From contig NC_133655.1 of the NCBI RefSeq assembly GCF_009905375.1, positions 171,181,141 to 171,245,140 of the forward strand: 64,000 nt of DNA, given 5' to 3'. The DNA comes from Apium graveolens (Eukaryota; Streptophyta; Magnoliopsida; Apiales; Apiaceae). Shown here piece after piece: positions 12,291-22,049 of the stretch. The notes beneath the pieces were generated by a model that saw only the letters and a program-made list of their open reading frames with translations, was not told the origin of the DNA and searched no databases. A program made the translations under genes and the position numbers. How positions within the stretch are numbered: the stretch's first letter is position 1; each line of letters opens with the position of its first letter.

Positions 12291-14138
12291 CTACTCCTCC
12301 ATGCGGGAGCCTACATTCCCTTGCTCCTTATCGGCACCTTCTTTCTCAGCATCCTTCGCAGGAGAAGAAGGAGGAGAAGTAGTGCTAGGATCCAAGATAC
12401 GATCATCCGGCTGAGGGGAGTTGAAGAGGGCATCTATGCTGTCCTCCGTCTCAGCCTGCTCAGGACTTATAAAGTCCTTAGGGTCGACTAAGTCCGGATG
12501 CCTCTCAGAAACCACCTTCACGGCCGCATCCCATCCCTGGGTAAACTGTAGGGAATAAAGACCCTCATCATGAATCTCCATGAGATTCTTAAATTTATCA
12601 GAATCCATGTAATCATCGATGAGTTTTTCCTTATCACTCCTAAGTTTCACCAGCTCGGAATGAGCCTTAGCTAGCTCCTCCTTCTTTGTGTCCAGCTTCT
12701 TCTCCAGGACCTTAGCTCTCTCCTCCCATTTCTTCATCCCCTTCTCAAACTCATCGGAGTTACCCTTCCAAGACCTAGCCTGGTGGAGGGCCTCCTAGAA
12801 GTAAGTGTTACTCTGCACAAAGAAACATGAATTAACACAAGTTCATTGAAAAACAAGAAAGTTGGAATTTAAAAAGAAAAAAGTAGAATGTTACCGCAGC
12901 TTGGGCCTGAGAACCCAGAAGCTCGATAGTCTCAATATCACTCCCCGTAACGATGTCAGCGAAGTCATGGGGAGTGATGGAATGGTACGACCAATCCTTA
13001 GCATGCTTAGTGGATCCAACCACCGTGTCACTTCTCCTAAAGCCCCAGTTAGGCCTGAAGGAGTGTGCCTTAAGTGGAGGATCCACGTCATCCCCCAGCT
13101 CCACAACATGGACGTGGGGCCTAAGAAATGTGGGAGCATCAGGCTTGCCCCTGGGGTCCCTGTTTAGCTTGGCCCTCTTCTGGCGGCCAGATTCCCCCTC
13201 CTTGGGCCTATTGACATTATTAATGGCCTCACAAGCTGAAAGAAAAAGTAGAAAGAACATTAAACTTCAGAAGATAATAAAGTTGCAAATAAAATGAAGG
13301 AAAAAATAGATACGCAGGTATAATTTTACCCTTATCACTGGCCTGGGAGAGACCAACTTTCTTCAAAGAAAACTCCTCTAAAAGGGTCCAAGCGTCTGTT
13401 ATCCCATCATCTGAAATTAAGGCTTGATAGGCCACCTCCTCCTCATCAGTTAACCTGATGCTACCAGGACTACCATTTGACACTTTGCAAAAGGGCCTAC
13501 GGAAGAGTGTGGCCCAATCACCCCCGACCCAAGTCAGCCTAACAAACTCATCCCTCCATTTAGGGTTGTTCTCGACTATGGAGTTGCTATCGAAAATATG
13601 GGGAATTTTGGGCCGTTGACAAATTAAAACCCAGCCCGGTTGACCCATGGAACTGTTATAAAATTGGAAAACTTTCCTAAAGACAGCTAAGGGGAAACTT
13701 ATTTCTAAGACAAAGAACCATAAAATAGAGAATATTCGTCCATGCGTTGGGGGGAAGTTGACAAGGGTTAGTTTTTACATCTGCAAGCAGACGAGGAATA
13801 AATTTGTGAAATGGAAACCTAAGACCCGCGGTCAGGGCTCCTCGATAAATAAATAAGGTATCCCCCTCCCAGTTACATGTCCTATCCCCGGGGGCAGCTG
13901 GGGTAATTCTAAGATGTCGCGGAAGTTTATACAGGGTATTCATGGACTCAATTCTACCTTCTAACTCATGAAAAGTGTTACCATGGTTATACGAATCTAA
14001 TTCAGATAAAGAGGGATATTCATCACCTCTAGAGTTTATCATATCAATTAAGGAACTATACGGAGATTAAATTTGGATGTTTGTACCTCTCTTGGAAGTG
14101 TTCATCTTCCCCAAACGAGCCAAGTCACGATCCGCCAT
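12291..14138 (-). pseudogene. Antisense spliced gene of Gypsy-1 (Transposase_28/'putative gypsy type transposon'-like)
   Basis: This accessory gene lies downstream of integrase on the opposite strand. My model has four exons joined by GT-AG introns in consistent phase: 14138-14087 (MADRDLARLGKMNTSKR), 14026-13330, 13235-12895 and 12812-12291. Exon 2 has the family hallmarks YRGALTAGLRFPFHKFIPRL and QLPPNAWTNILYFMVLCLR, then GQPGWVLICQRP, as in proteins annotated 'putative gypsy type transposon' that many Tat elements carry downstream of pol. Exon 3 is basic then acidic. Exon 4 is a coiled coil (KKWEERAKVLEKKLDTKKEE) with a Pro/Ser/Glu-rich tail. Two lesions are visible: a one-base frameshift near 13690 and a TAG six codons into exon 4. 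Intron 1, at 60 bases, is short for a plant. The function is unknown. Confidence 0.72.
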
Positions 14139-14297
14139 TGATATTCTTCGGATGAATGCTTGAAACCCAGAAAAACTTGAAGGTGGTGGAGCTGCGGTGG
14201 CTGAGGTCGCCGGAAATCGCCTTCTTAAGAGAGAAATCTAAGAGAGTTTTGAGAGGAAGTTTGAGAAATGAGGAGTGAAGTGAGGATTCTCACTTCT

Positions 14298-14373
14298 CTT
14301 ATATAAGCTAAAAGCTCGGAATTCGAGGCGTTTTTAGGCCCATATAGCCAGGCCCAGCTTGAAAAAAGGCCCA
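14298..14373 (-). promoter_or_regulatory. Promoter of the antisense gene: TATA box and GGCCCA cluster
   Basis: Read on the minus strand, TATATAAG (14305-14298) lies about 160 bases before the ATG at 14138, which suits a start site near 14270. Just upstream are three GGCCCA/TGGGCC motifs within 36 bases (14338-14343, 14351-14356, 14368-14373). Such site-II-like motifs are common in plant housekeeping promoters. The arrangement supports transcription of the antisense gene from its own promoter, independent of the LTR. Confidence 0.55.
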
Positions 14374-14454
14374 TTATGGAGAAGTGTCAGGAATAATCTA
14401 GAATCACGGATTGAAACTGAAGGGTCAAAAATCGACCAGAATTTTAAAGAAATG

Positions 14455-14950
14455 ATTCGATCAGAGTCCTGATCGACAAAAGGCAGGAATTCTGATCGAT
14501 ATTTTATTCGATCAAAACGGTTAAAAGCCACTTAGTTTGATCAGAGTCCTGATCGACAAAGAAAAGAATCCTGATCGATGTTTCATTCGATCAAAAGGGT
14601 AAAAATTCACTTAGTTCGATCAGAGTCCTGATCAACAAGAAGAAGAATCCTGATCGAAGATACCATCAATTAGAGTGGTGTAGTGAGCTAGTTCGATCAG
14701 AATCCTGATCGAAATCGATCAGGAATCCTGATCATTTTTGCACGAATCCTGATCGAAGATACCATCGATTAGAGTGGTGTATTGTGAGCTAGTTCGATCA
14801 GAATCCTGAGGGATTGATCAGGAATCCTGATCGATTTTCCATGAATCCTGATCGAAGATGCCATCGACCAGAGTGACAATATCACAGTGAGATCGATTAG
14901 GATCCTGGTCGATTTCGACCCGGATTCCTAATCGATTTTGTATGACCCCT
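14455..14950 (+). repeat. About 80-bp tandem repeat rich in GATC palindromes (Gypsy-1)
   Basis: Five to six diverged units of roughly 80-100 bases begin with TTCGATCAGAGTCCTGATCG or close variants. Each contains near-palindromes of the form GATCAGGATTCCTGATC. The array lies between the antisense promoter and the 41-bp array. Related CGACCAGAAATT and CTGATC pieces occur in the same place in Gypsy-2 (22390-22740), much more diverged. Confidence 0.8.
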
Positions 14951-14963
14951 CATCGATTTTAAG

Positions 14964-15160
14964 CCAGAAAATTAAGGAAAAATCCCAGAATAAAGGGAAA
15001 AATTCCAGAAAATTAAGGAAAAATCCCAGAATAAAAGGAAAAATTCCAGAAAATTAAGGAAAAATCCCAGAATAAAGGGAAAAATTCTTGGAAAATTAAG
15101 GAAAAATCCCAGAATAAAGGGAAAAATTCCTGAAAATTAAGGAAAAATCCCTGGAAACTA
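14964..15160 (+). repeat. 41-bp tandem array (about 4.5 units) in the Gypsy-1 3' region
   Basis: The unit contains AATTAAGGAAAAATCCCAGA followed by an A/T/G stretch ending AAATTCCAG. Each unit is two similar 20-base halves. The same unit in the same orientation relative to the element forms the larger array at 21385-22018 in Gypsy-2. Tandem repeats before the 3' LTR are known in Tat/Ogre elements. Confidence 0.9.
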
Positions 15161-15298
15161 AGATAATTTCTAAATAAAAAGGGATGAAAGTAAATCATTG
15201 TAAATGTGTAGGTCGCTCCATACTTTATGCAAAAACGATACCTTGTAAGGGAACGAATGAACTAAACTTCTGTGAAACCTAGTCACTGTTTCCCAAAA

Positions 15299-15311
15299 GT
15301 TGGGGGGCAAA
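15299..15311 (+). other. Polypurine tract of Gypsy-1
   Basis: GTTGGGGGGCAAA sits immediately before the 3' LTR and is the plus-strand primer site. The same sequence, reversed, lies beside the LTR of Gypsy-2 (21235-21247). Confidence 0.85.
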
Positions 15312-15831
15312 TGATAGGAAATAAATAAATCTTGATTACGTAGTTAATGTTGTATTAATTACACATGATTTGGGCTGTAAGGCCCAATAAGAAGATGTAT
15401 GATATTCAGACCAAAAAGGTTAACACATTGATCAGGCCTGATGGACCAGATCAGGCCTGATGGAACAAAGAAAGCCCAAAACCCTGATTATTAATTAATT
15501 TCCTAATTAATTAATAAGGGGAAAATCAGCTATTGAGAAAAGTCCCAATAAGGACATAAATCGTTGTGGATTGGCCTCCAAGGAACCTCATAGGATAAGG
15601 AATCAGCTTCCTACTTCCTAGGACTCCAAAGTCCATTCTAGTTCAGAGACTTGACCACCAAGTCTCCTATACCAAGTCCAATTCAAAGACTCCCAACATC
15701 TATATAAGGGGCCTCACCTCACAGATCAGAACTACATTTTTTGACTTGATCCTTGGCAATCGGCAAGGTACGTAGGCATCTTGTTAAGGCAGATCGAGTC
15801 ACGAAATACAAGAGCAGTCAAATCGAGCCTC
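15312..15831 (+). repeat. 3' LTR of Gypsy-1, truncated at its end
   Basis: It begins TGATAGGAAATAAATAAATC and follows the 5' LTR base for base with occasional substitutions, through TATATAAGG near 15701. It stops at CAAATCGAGCCTC; about 60 bases that should lead to CCATAACA are missing. Copia Z RT sequence (TGGTAATGGATTCAACAAC) follows directly. The truncation and the loss of the adjoining Copia Z hinge look like one deletion. Confidence 0.9.
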
Positions 15832-16343
15832 TGGTAATGGATTCAACAACATTTAGATTTTTACTTAGTTTGTCAATTTTAGAAGGTCTCCGAATGAATT
15901 TAATGGATGTTGTGACTACTTACTTATACGTGTCACTTGATAATAATATAGACATGAAAGTCCCTAATATATTAAAAATGCCTGAAGTATATAGTGCAAG
16001 ACCCCGAGAAATTTAATCAATTAAATTACGAAGATCATTGTATGGGTTGAAACAATCGGGTCGTATGTGGTATAATCGTCTCAGTGAATATCTTTTGAAA
16101 TATGGGTATATTAATAATGTAATTTGTCCATTTATTTTTATTAAAAGGACCAAAATGAGGTTTACTATCATTGCTGTCTATGTTGATGATTTAAACATCA
16201 TTGGGACCCCAGATGAACTTCATGAGATGATTGAATATTTGAAAAAAAGAATTTTAAATGAAAGACTTGGGTAAAATAAAACTTTGTCTTGGTTTTCAAG
16301 TTGAACATATATCTAAAGAATTTTTTGTCCACCAGTCAATTTA
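15832..16343 (+). pseudogene. Copia Z reverse transcriptase fragment
   Basis: This is Ty1/copia RT. Visible are VMDSTTFRFLLSLSILEGL at the start, MDVVTTYLY (the first catalytic Asp region, here MDVVTTYL), LYGLKQSGRMWYNRLSEYLL (about 16036-16098), and the catalytic box AVYVDDLNIIGTPDEL (about 16177-16220, YVDD intact). A stop at 16015-16017 and a frameshift near 16262 break it. It then reads HQSIY up to the Copia A insertion and resumes at 60451. The finger region before VMDST is deleted. Confidence 0.85.
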
Positions 16344-16836
16344 TGTTAGGAACAATTGATGATATCAAGCAAAAACTATCAGAAGTTCACATCAGAACTT
16401 ATATCAACGGATGATGATAACATCAACGGATGATGATATCGACGGATAATGATATCAACGGATGATGATGTCAACGGATGATGTAATCAGTATTTGTCAT
16501 ATCAGTTGATCTTCAATAAGGAAAAGGAGGTGAAGGACTTTATCTCAAAAGCATTGTATAGGTTTCCTTGTTGTTAATAGAATAAGATTCCTTATACATT
16601 TTGTAGTTGTGCTCTATATAAAGCACATATTAGGTTCATGCTATATGCATTGCGACATTGTTATATTTCACATAACCTAGCAGCTTTTAAGGATATTTGT
16701 TCATCCTTTTGAGAGAATACGTTTGTAATCAGTTTTTATCTATTAATATAAAAATTGTTGATTCTGTTGAAACTTTGTCGAATTGATTGTATTAACTGTA
16801 TTCACCCCCCCTCTACAGTTAATTAAGGGCCTAATA
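16344..16836 (+). repeat. 5' LTR of Copia A
   Basis: This 493-base LTR begins TGTTAGGAAC and ends GGGCCTAATA (CCTAACA expected, one transition). It contains a run of 17-base repeats of the ATCAACGGATGATGATA type at about 16405-16485, a TATA box (TATATAAAG, 16615-16623) within a near-palindrome, and a C-rich stretch (CACCCCCCCTC) shortly before its end. The partner is at 59961-60450. Confidence 0.93.
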
Positions 16837-16838
16837 AT

Positions 16839-16850
16839 TGGTATCAGAGC
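16839..16850 (+). other. Primer binding site of Copia A (initiator tRNA-Met)
   Basis: TGGTATCAGAGC, two bases after the LTR, is the usual plant Ty1/copia site complementary to initiator tRNA-Met. Confidence 0.9.
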
Positions 16851-16896
16851 TTGCTGTTAACGTACAAACAGTTTAAGATCTGAAAATCAATCAATA

Positions 16897-19301
16897 ATGT
16901 CGGACAAAGAAGAAGAAACACAAAATCCGAATCCAAAGCCACCACCCCCAGCCACATCACAGATAATATGCAACATGAGTAGGTATGAAGCAATCAAGGT
17001 GCCTATCCTGAAGATACATGAATATCCAATTTGGAAAGTCAGGATGACCATGTGTTTGGAAGCCACGGATCCTGAATATCTAAACAGGATCTATGATGGT
17101 CCTCATAGACCAATGAAGGTAGCTGTTTCGCTTGCAGAAGAACCAGAGAAAATGATAAACAAAGATAGGAAGGACTATTCTCCTGAAGATATCTCATCTA
17201 TCATGAAGGATGCTAAGGTCAGACACAGACACATCCTGCACAGCAGTCTTGATAGCATTATATCCAATAGAGTCATTGGATGTAAGACAACAAAAGAGAT
17301 ATGGGATGTTTTAGAAGTAAAGTGTCAAGGTACAACTGCTATCAAGAAGAACAGGAGGACAATACTTACTCAAGAATATGAGCACTTTGACTCAAGGGAC
17401 AATGAGTCCTTAACTGAGATCTATGACAGATTTCAGAAGTTGCTGAATGACTTATCCCTTGTCAACAAAGAATATGATTTGGAGGACTCAAACTTGAAGT
17501 TCCTACTTGCTCTCCCTGAAAAGTGGGACTTTAAAGTTACATCAATAAGGGATAACTATCAACTTGATATCACACCTCTATATGAGATCTATGAAGTTCT
17601 GAAAACTCATGAACTAGAGATGGAGCAAAGAAGCAAGAGGAAAGGATCTAAATTTAGACCAGTTGCACTCAAGGTTGAAGAGAAGCCAAAGGAGAAAGCT
17701 AGGAGGAAAAGCTACTCCAAAGGGAAAGCCATGATTGCAAAGTCATATACTGAATTATCAAATTCTGACGATGACTTAAATACTGATACTGAATCAGATA
17801 CTGACAGTGATCATAACAACAATGAAGACATGGATCAAATGGCTGCCCTACTGGTTAAAAGCTTCAAGAAGATGGTCAACAAGAACTTCAAGAAAGGGAG
17901 AAGGTTTTCCAAAAAAGGTTCCAGTTCCTCAAACTCTGATAAGAGGAACAACAGAAGAAATACTGATGGGAAGGAATATAGATCTGTAAAACTTGACAAG
18001 TCAAAAGAGAGATGTTACAACTATGATGGAATTGGACACTTTGCAGCTGACTGTAGAAAACCCAGAGCTGAGAAGAAACAGGCCTTGATCTCAAGGAAGA
18101 GAAACTGGAATGATTCATCAAATTCAGATGATGGAGTCAATTATGCTGTCATGGCAAAAGCTGATGCTGAGGCTGACAATGCTGAATTAAAGGTACCTCA
18201 GACTACTCTTGCTTTTGATACTGATGATTTCTATGAATTAAGATTATTTCTTAAGTCTGTGCATGTTATTTATAGGGATCAAACCTTATAAAATAATAGA
18301 ATCAGGAGTGAAAACTCTGTGTTAAAGAAAAGGAATGATCACCTAGAAAATAAGTTGCTTTCCATGCTAGAATTCAAAAAGAAAGAGATAATGTTGTTTA
18401 TGTTAAAGAAAAATTGTTAGAAAAACATGCTTATCTAGAGAAGGAGCTATCAAAAGAAAGAGAAGTCATTAAACTTTGGACTAACTCAGGAAAGTCAACT
18501 CATGAGATTTTAGAGAATGGCTATTGAGGATCAGGATTAGGATATTCAGCTAAATCTATTTCTGATAAGAAAAGTGGAAACGAAACTGAGAGAACAGAAC
18601 TAATAAAAACTGATAGCAAGGTCAAACTGAACAAGGTTCAAATAAAGACCATTGAGTTTAATCCTAGTGCTAATACTGTTAAGTCAATCCATGAGGAAGG
18701 TACAACCTCAGCACCTAGATCAAACTTAATTACTGATAAGAGTGAACAAGTTCACGCAAAATCAGTAAATATTAGTTCAATGACTCAGAAACAGCTTAAG
18801 CAAAAGCTGAAGAATCTTCACATGAAAGACAAGAGGAAAAGGTCTAGGAAAAATAGAAATGGCAAGGTAGGTGTTAATAAGAATGGAAATTATGTAACTC
18901 CTCCTAATGCACCTAGAAAGACATGTTCAAACTGTGGTAGCACTAATCATCTTGCTAATTCATGCAAGAAAAATAAAAAGATAAATGTTGTTCCTTCCAA
19001 ATTAGAGTTTAGGAATATAACAGTTATATATAAACCACAGAGTCCTTGTTTTCATTATGGTAGTGTTTGGAATTTTATTTATACATGTAAAGAGTATCAC
19101 AGTTTGTATTATGATTATTATAAACTGAAACCCTTTTTAATTAAAGCAAAATTTGTTTCTGCATGTATAAATACTGATAGTAAGGATGTTAACATAAACT
19201 CTGATAAAAAGTCTTCTACTGCATATGTTAACAAACTTAAAAGGCCAAAGGATCCAAGAAAGTATGGGTCCTTAAAAACACTAACTGATTCAAATTACTG
19301 A
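16897..19301 (+). pseudogene. Copia A gag with coiled coil and zinc knuckles, broken
   Basis: Residues 1-464 (16897-18291) are open. An MSDKEEE start is followed by the gag domain (YPIWKVRM, TTKEIWDVLEVKCQG, NLKFLLALPEKWDF) and a Lys/Ser-rich linker with acidic patches. Knuckle 1 reads CYNYDGIGHFAADC, its second Cys changed to Tyr. After a stop at 18289-18291 the frame continues with stops and shifts through a Glu/Lys-rich coiled coil (to about 18530). A basic patch (KDKRKRSRKNRNGK) and knuckle 2, CSNCGSTNHLANSC (about 18928-18966), follow; the third, CFHYGSVWNFIYTC, has lost a Cys. The long C-terminal extension with three knuckle-like motifs is typical of SIRE-type gag. Copia B has the same layout at 56027-58417. 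Confidence 0.88.
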
Positions 19302-20040
19302 TTACAGGGTGACAGGAGGAATGCTCTAGTCTTGGATAGTGGATGCTCAGGACATATGGAGATGGTAACTTAGGAAAAATCTTGGGATATGGCAAAATCA
19401 AAATTGGAAATGTCATAATTGAAAATGTAGCTCTAGTTGCAGGACTCAAGCAAAATTTGATCAGTGTGAGTCAAATCTGTGACAGAGGTTACCATGTCAA
19501 CTTCTATAAGAAGCATTGTGAAATTGTCGTAAGTCTGATGGCAAGATTGCATTGACTGGTGTAAGACATGGTAGTTTATATGAAGCCAGGGTCTCCATAA
19601 GTATCGATAATTCAGAAGTTTGTCTACTGAGTAGAGTATCTGTGGAAGATAGATGGAACTGGCATAAAAGACTTTCTCATCTCAACTTCAACAATATCAA
19701 TGAACTTATGAGGAAAGATCTTGTGAGAGGATTTTCCAATACAGTTTTTACTCCTGATGGCTTATGTGACTCATGCCAGAAAGCTAAGCAAAGGAAAACT
19801 TCTTTCGAGAGTAAAACTGAATCCTCTATTCTTGAACCATATCATCTACTTCATATTGATCTTTTTGGTCCAGTAAATGTTATGTCATTTGCCAAGAAGA
19901 GGTATGCACTCGTAATTTTGATGAATATACAAGATACACATGGGTATATTTTTTGCACACCAAGGATGAATCTCCATCCATTCTTCTTGATCATGTGAGG
20001 GAGCTACAAAAAGGGTTAATATACAAAGTGAAGATCATCC
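19302..20040 (+). pseudogene. Copia A protease and N-terminal integrase
   Basis: The aspartic protease motif LDSGCSG (19331-19351) is intact, but a deletion of about 61 bases right after it (compared with Copia B) shifts the frame. The region after it reads YGDGNLGKILGYGKIKIG and VAGLKQNLISVSQICDRGYH. From 19552 comes the gag-pre-integrase zinc finger (WNWHKRLSHLNF, then GLCDSCQKAKQRK), and the integrase core begins at HIDLFGPVNV, with a frameshift near 19920. The sequence breaks off at KVKII (20040) against truncated Gypsy gag; the rest of integrase and most of RT are gone. Confidence 0.88.
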
Positions 20041-20725
20041 AGGTCTACAATAGGGGGAGGATTCCTCCCCCTTGGAGGTAGTGGGGGTCTGGTGTTCTGG
20101 TGCGCCTTCAGGTCACGCTTCAGCCTTTGAATCTCAGCTCATGAGCCCTGATCCTTTCCTGCACTTCTTGGAAATTCGTCCCTTGGGTGCTCCTAGGATG
20201 TTGGCGACCATCAGCAATTGGCTCTTTGCCAGCACGCCTCCTTCTTGGGGCCACTTCATCATCTGAAGATTCAGAGTCTCTCTCAGTGTAAGGACCAGAA
20301 AATTCATGATCCTCAGGGATAGGAGCCAAACCTTGTATATAAGGGGCGATCGCCCTCGTGCTTCACTCCATCCAGCATGTCCACTTCCTCCAACCTCGGG
20401 GTAAAGGGGCATCCCATATGGGGGTTAGTGGTCACAACAGTTGAATACTCATACCCAATGGATCGAGAATTCACAGGTGCATGTAGTTGTTGAAGTTAGG
20501 GATTCATACCTTGGGTAGCCGAGAGAATCGTCCCTTGGGACTGAGGTTCAGTTATCCCTACCTGGGCTCCTCCTTGGGCGGTGGCATAGGTTGAATGAGG
20601 AGGTACCTCCACGGTTGATGAAACCGTTTGGGTTGTCCCCGCGGGTGTTCCCCTTTCAATGGCCCTGATTGTTCTCCGTGTTCTCACCATGGTTGTTGTT
20701 GTGCTGTCCCACAGGCGGCGCCAAA
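20041..20725 (-). pseudogene. Truncated tandem partner of Gypsy-2: PBS plus N-terminal gag
   Basis: Read on the minus strand, a TGGCGCC primer site (20723-20707) follows the LTR. Gag then starts at 20690 (MVRTRRTIRAIERGTPAG), with a frame disturbance at 20495. It runs through the Pro/Gln-rich N-terminus and the RRRRAGKEP patch before it stops at 20041 inside the gag linker. It is a second copy of 29040-29729, with scattered differences. It shares the LTR at 20726-21234 with the complete Gypsy-2, making an LTR-body-LTR-partial-body tandem. The broken end abuts Copia A integrase. Confidence 0.85.
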
Positions 20726-21234
20726 TGTTATGGATTAAAAACTAAGGTATATAACTGTTATATTTATTACTAAGGAATGTGAGCTTCGAGGCTCGATTTG
20801 ACTGCTCTTGTGTTTCGTGACTCAATCTGCCTTAACAAGATGCCTACGTTCCTTGCTGATTGCCAATGATCAAGTCAAAAAACGTAGTTCTGATTTGTGG
20901 GGTGAGGCCCCTTATATAGATGTTGAGAGTCCTTGAATTGGACTTGGGTTAGGAGACTTGGTGGTCAAGTCTCATGATTAGAATGGACTTTGAAGTCCTA
21001 CGAAGTAGGAAGCTGATTCCTTATCCCACCAGGTTCCTTGGAGGCCAATCTATAAGGATTTATTTCTCCACTAGGACTCATCTTATCAGCTGACTTATCC
21101 CTTATTAATTAATTATGAAATTAATTAATATTCAGGGTTTTAGGCCTTCTCAAATGGGCCTAGCTGTTGGCCCAATTATTATATAATTAATGCAACATTA
21201 ATTATATACCCAAGCCTTATTTTCTTCCCTATCA
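20726..21234 (-). repeat. 3' LTR of Gypsy-2 (also 5' LTR of the truncated partner)
   Basis: This 509-base LTR reads on the plus strand from TGTTATGGATTAAAAAC to TTCCCTATCA. On the element's strand it contains TATATAAGGGGCCTCACC. It has exactly the same length as the LTR at 29730-30238 and differs from it at scattered positions. Confidence 0.92.
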
Positions 21235-21254
21235 TTTGCCCCCCAACTTTTGGG
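21235..21254 (-). other. Polypurine tract of Gypsy-2
   Basis: On the plus strand TTTGCCCCCCAACTTTTGGG adjoins the LTR; reversed, this is a GTTGGGGGGCAAA tract identical in its core to that of Gypsy-1. Confidence 0.85.
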
Positions 21255-21384
21255 AAACACTGACTAGGTATCGCAGAAGTTAAGTTCATTCATTACCTTA
21301 CAGGGTATCATTTTTGCGTAAGGTGCGGAGAGACCTACACATTTACAATAATTTGCTTTTATCCCTATTATTTAGGAACTATCT

Positions 21385-22018
21385 TAATTTCCAGGAATTT
21401 TCCCTAATTTTCTGGGACTTTTCCTTTATTTCCAGGAATATTTCCCCTAATTCTGGGATTTTTCCTTAATTTCCAGGAATATTTCCTCTAATTCTGGGAT
21501 TTTTCCTTAATTGCCAGGAATTTTTTCCTTAATTCCTTAATTTCCAGGAATTTTTCCTTAATTATGGGATTTTTCCTTAATTTCCAGGAATTTTTCCCTT
21601 AATTCTGGGATTTTTCCTTAATTTTTAGGAATTTTTTCCTTAATTCTGGAATTTTTTCTTAATTTCCAGGAATTTTTCCCTTAATTCTGGGATTTTTCCT
21701 TAATTTCCAGGAATTTTTCCATTAATTCTGGGATTTTTCCTTAATTTTTAGTAATTTTCCCCTTAATTCTGGAATTTTTCCTTAATTTCCAGGAATTTTT
21801 CCCTTAATTCTGGGATTTTCCCTTAATTTCCAGGAATTTTTCCCTTAATTCTGGGATTTTTCCTTAATTTTTAGGAGTTTTTCCCTTAATAATGAAATTT
21901 TTCCTTAATTTTTAGGAATTTTTCCCTTAATTCTGGAATTTTTCCTTAATTTCCAGGAATTTTTCCCTTAATTATGGGATTTTCCCTTAATTTCCAGGAA
22001 TTTTTCCCTTAATTCTTT
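21385..22018 (-). repeat. Expanded 41-bp tandem array of Gypsy-2 (about 15-16 units)
   Basis: The plus strand shows repeated CCAGGAATTTTTCCCTTAAT followed by a second half containing CTGGGATTTTTCCTTAAT. Each unit of about 41 bases is two related half-units. Reversed, the unit equals the 14964-15160 array of Gypsy-1, which has only about 4.5 copies. The array lies directly inside the 3' LTR. Confidence 0.92.
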
Positions 22019-22049
22019 ATGTCTCTGATCAATTTACCTTGAAATGGCA

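Larger units (their letters stand above)
5498..15831 (+). mobile_element. Gypsy-1: Ty3/gypsy Tat-lineage element with antisense gene
   Basis: This is a nearly complete element: 5' LTR 5498-6079, PBS 6082-6098, gag, pol (PR-RT-RH-aRH-INT), a spliced gene on the opposite strand, two repeat arrays, a polypurine tract and a 3' LTR lacking its last roughly 60 bases. The second RNase H after the normal one and the TGGCGCC-type primer site place it in the Tat lineage (relatives: Ogre, Retand, Grande). It inserted in the pre-RT hinge of Copia Z. The right junction is a deletion that removed the LTR end and about 200 bases of Copia Z, so no target duplication remains; the left flank is GTAAA. Confidence 0.9.

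Noticed and set aside
12862..13297. Plus-strand frames over exon 3 of the antisense gene
   Set aside because: They are shadows of the minus-strand exon, which has the family hallmarks and splice signals.
15013..15198. Minus-strand open frame with a repeating Phe-rich peptide (FQEFFPLFWDFSLI)
   Set aside because: It is the translation of the 41-bp tandem array; the repeat explains both the open frame and the peptide pattern.
20041..20725. Truncated gag as an independent solo insertion
   Set aside because: It has the same orientation as, and shares an LTR with, Gypsy-2 with PBS in the right place, so a tandem arrangement explains it better.
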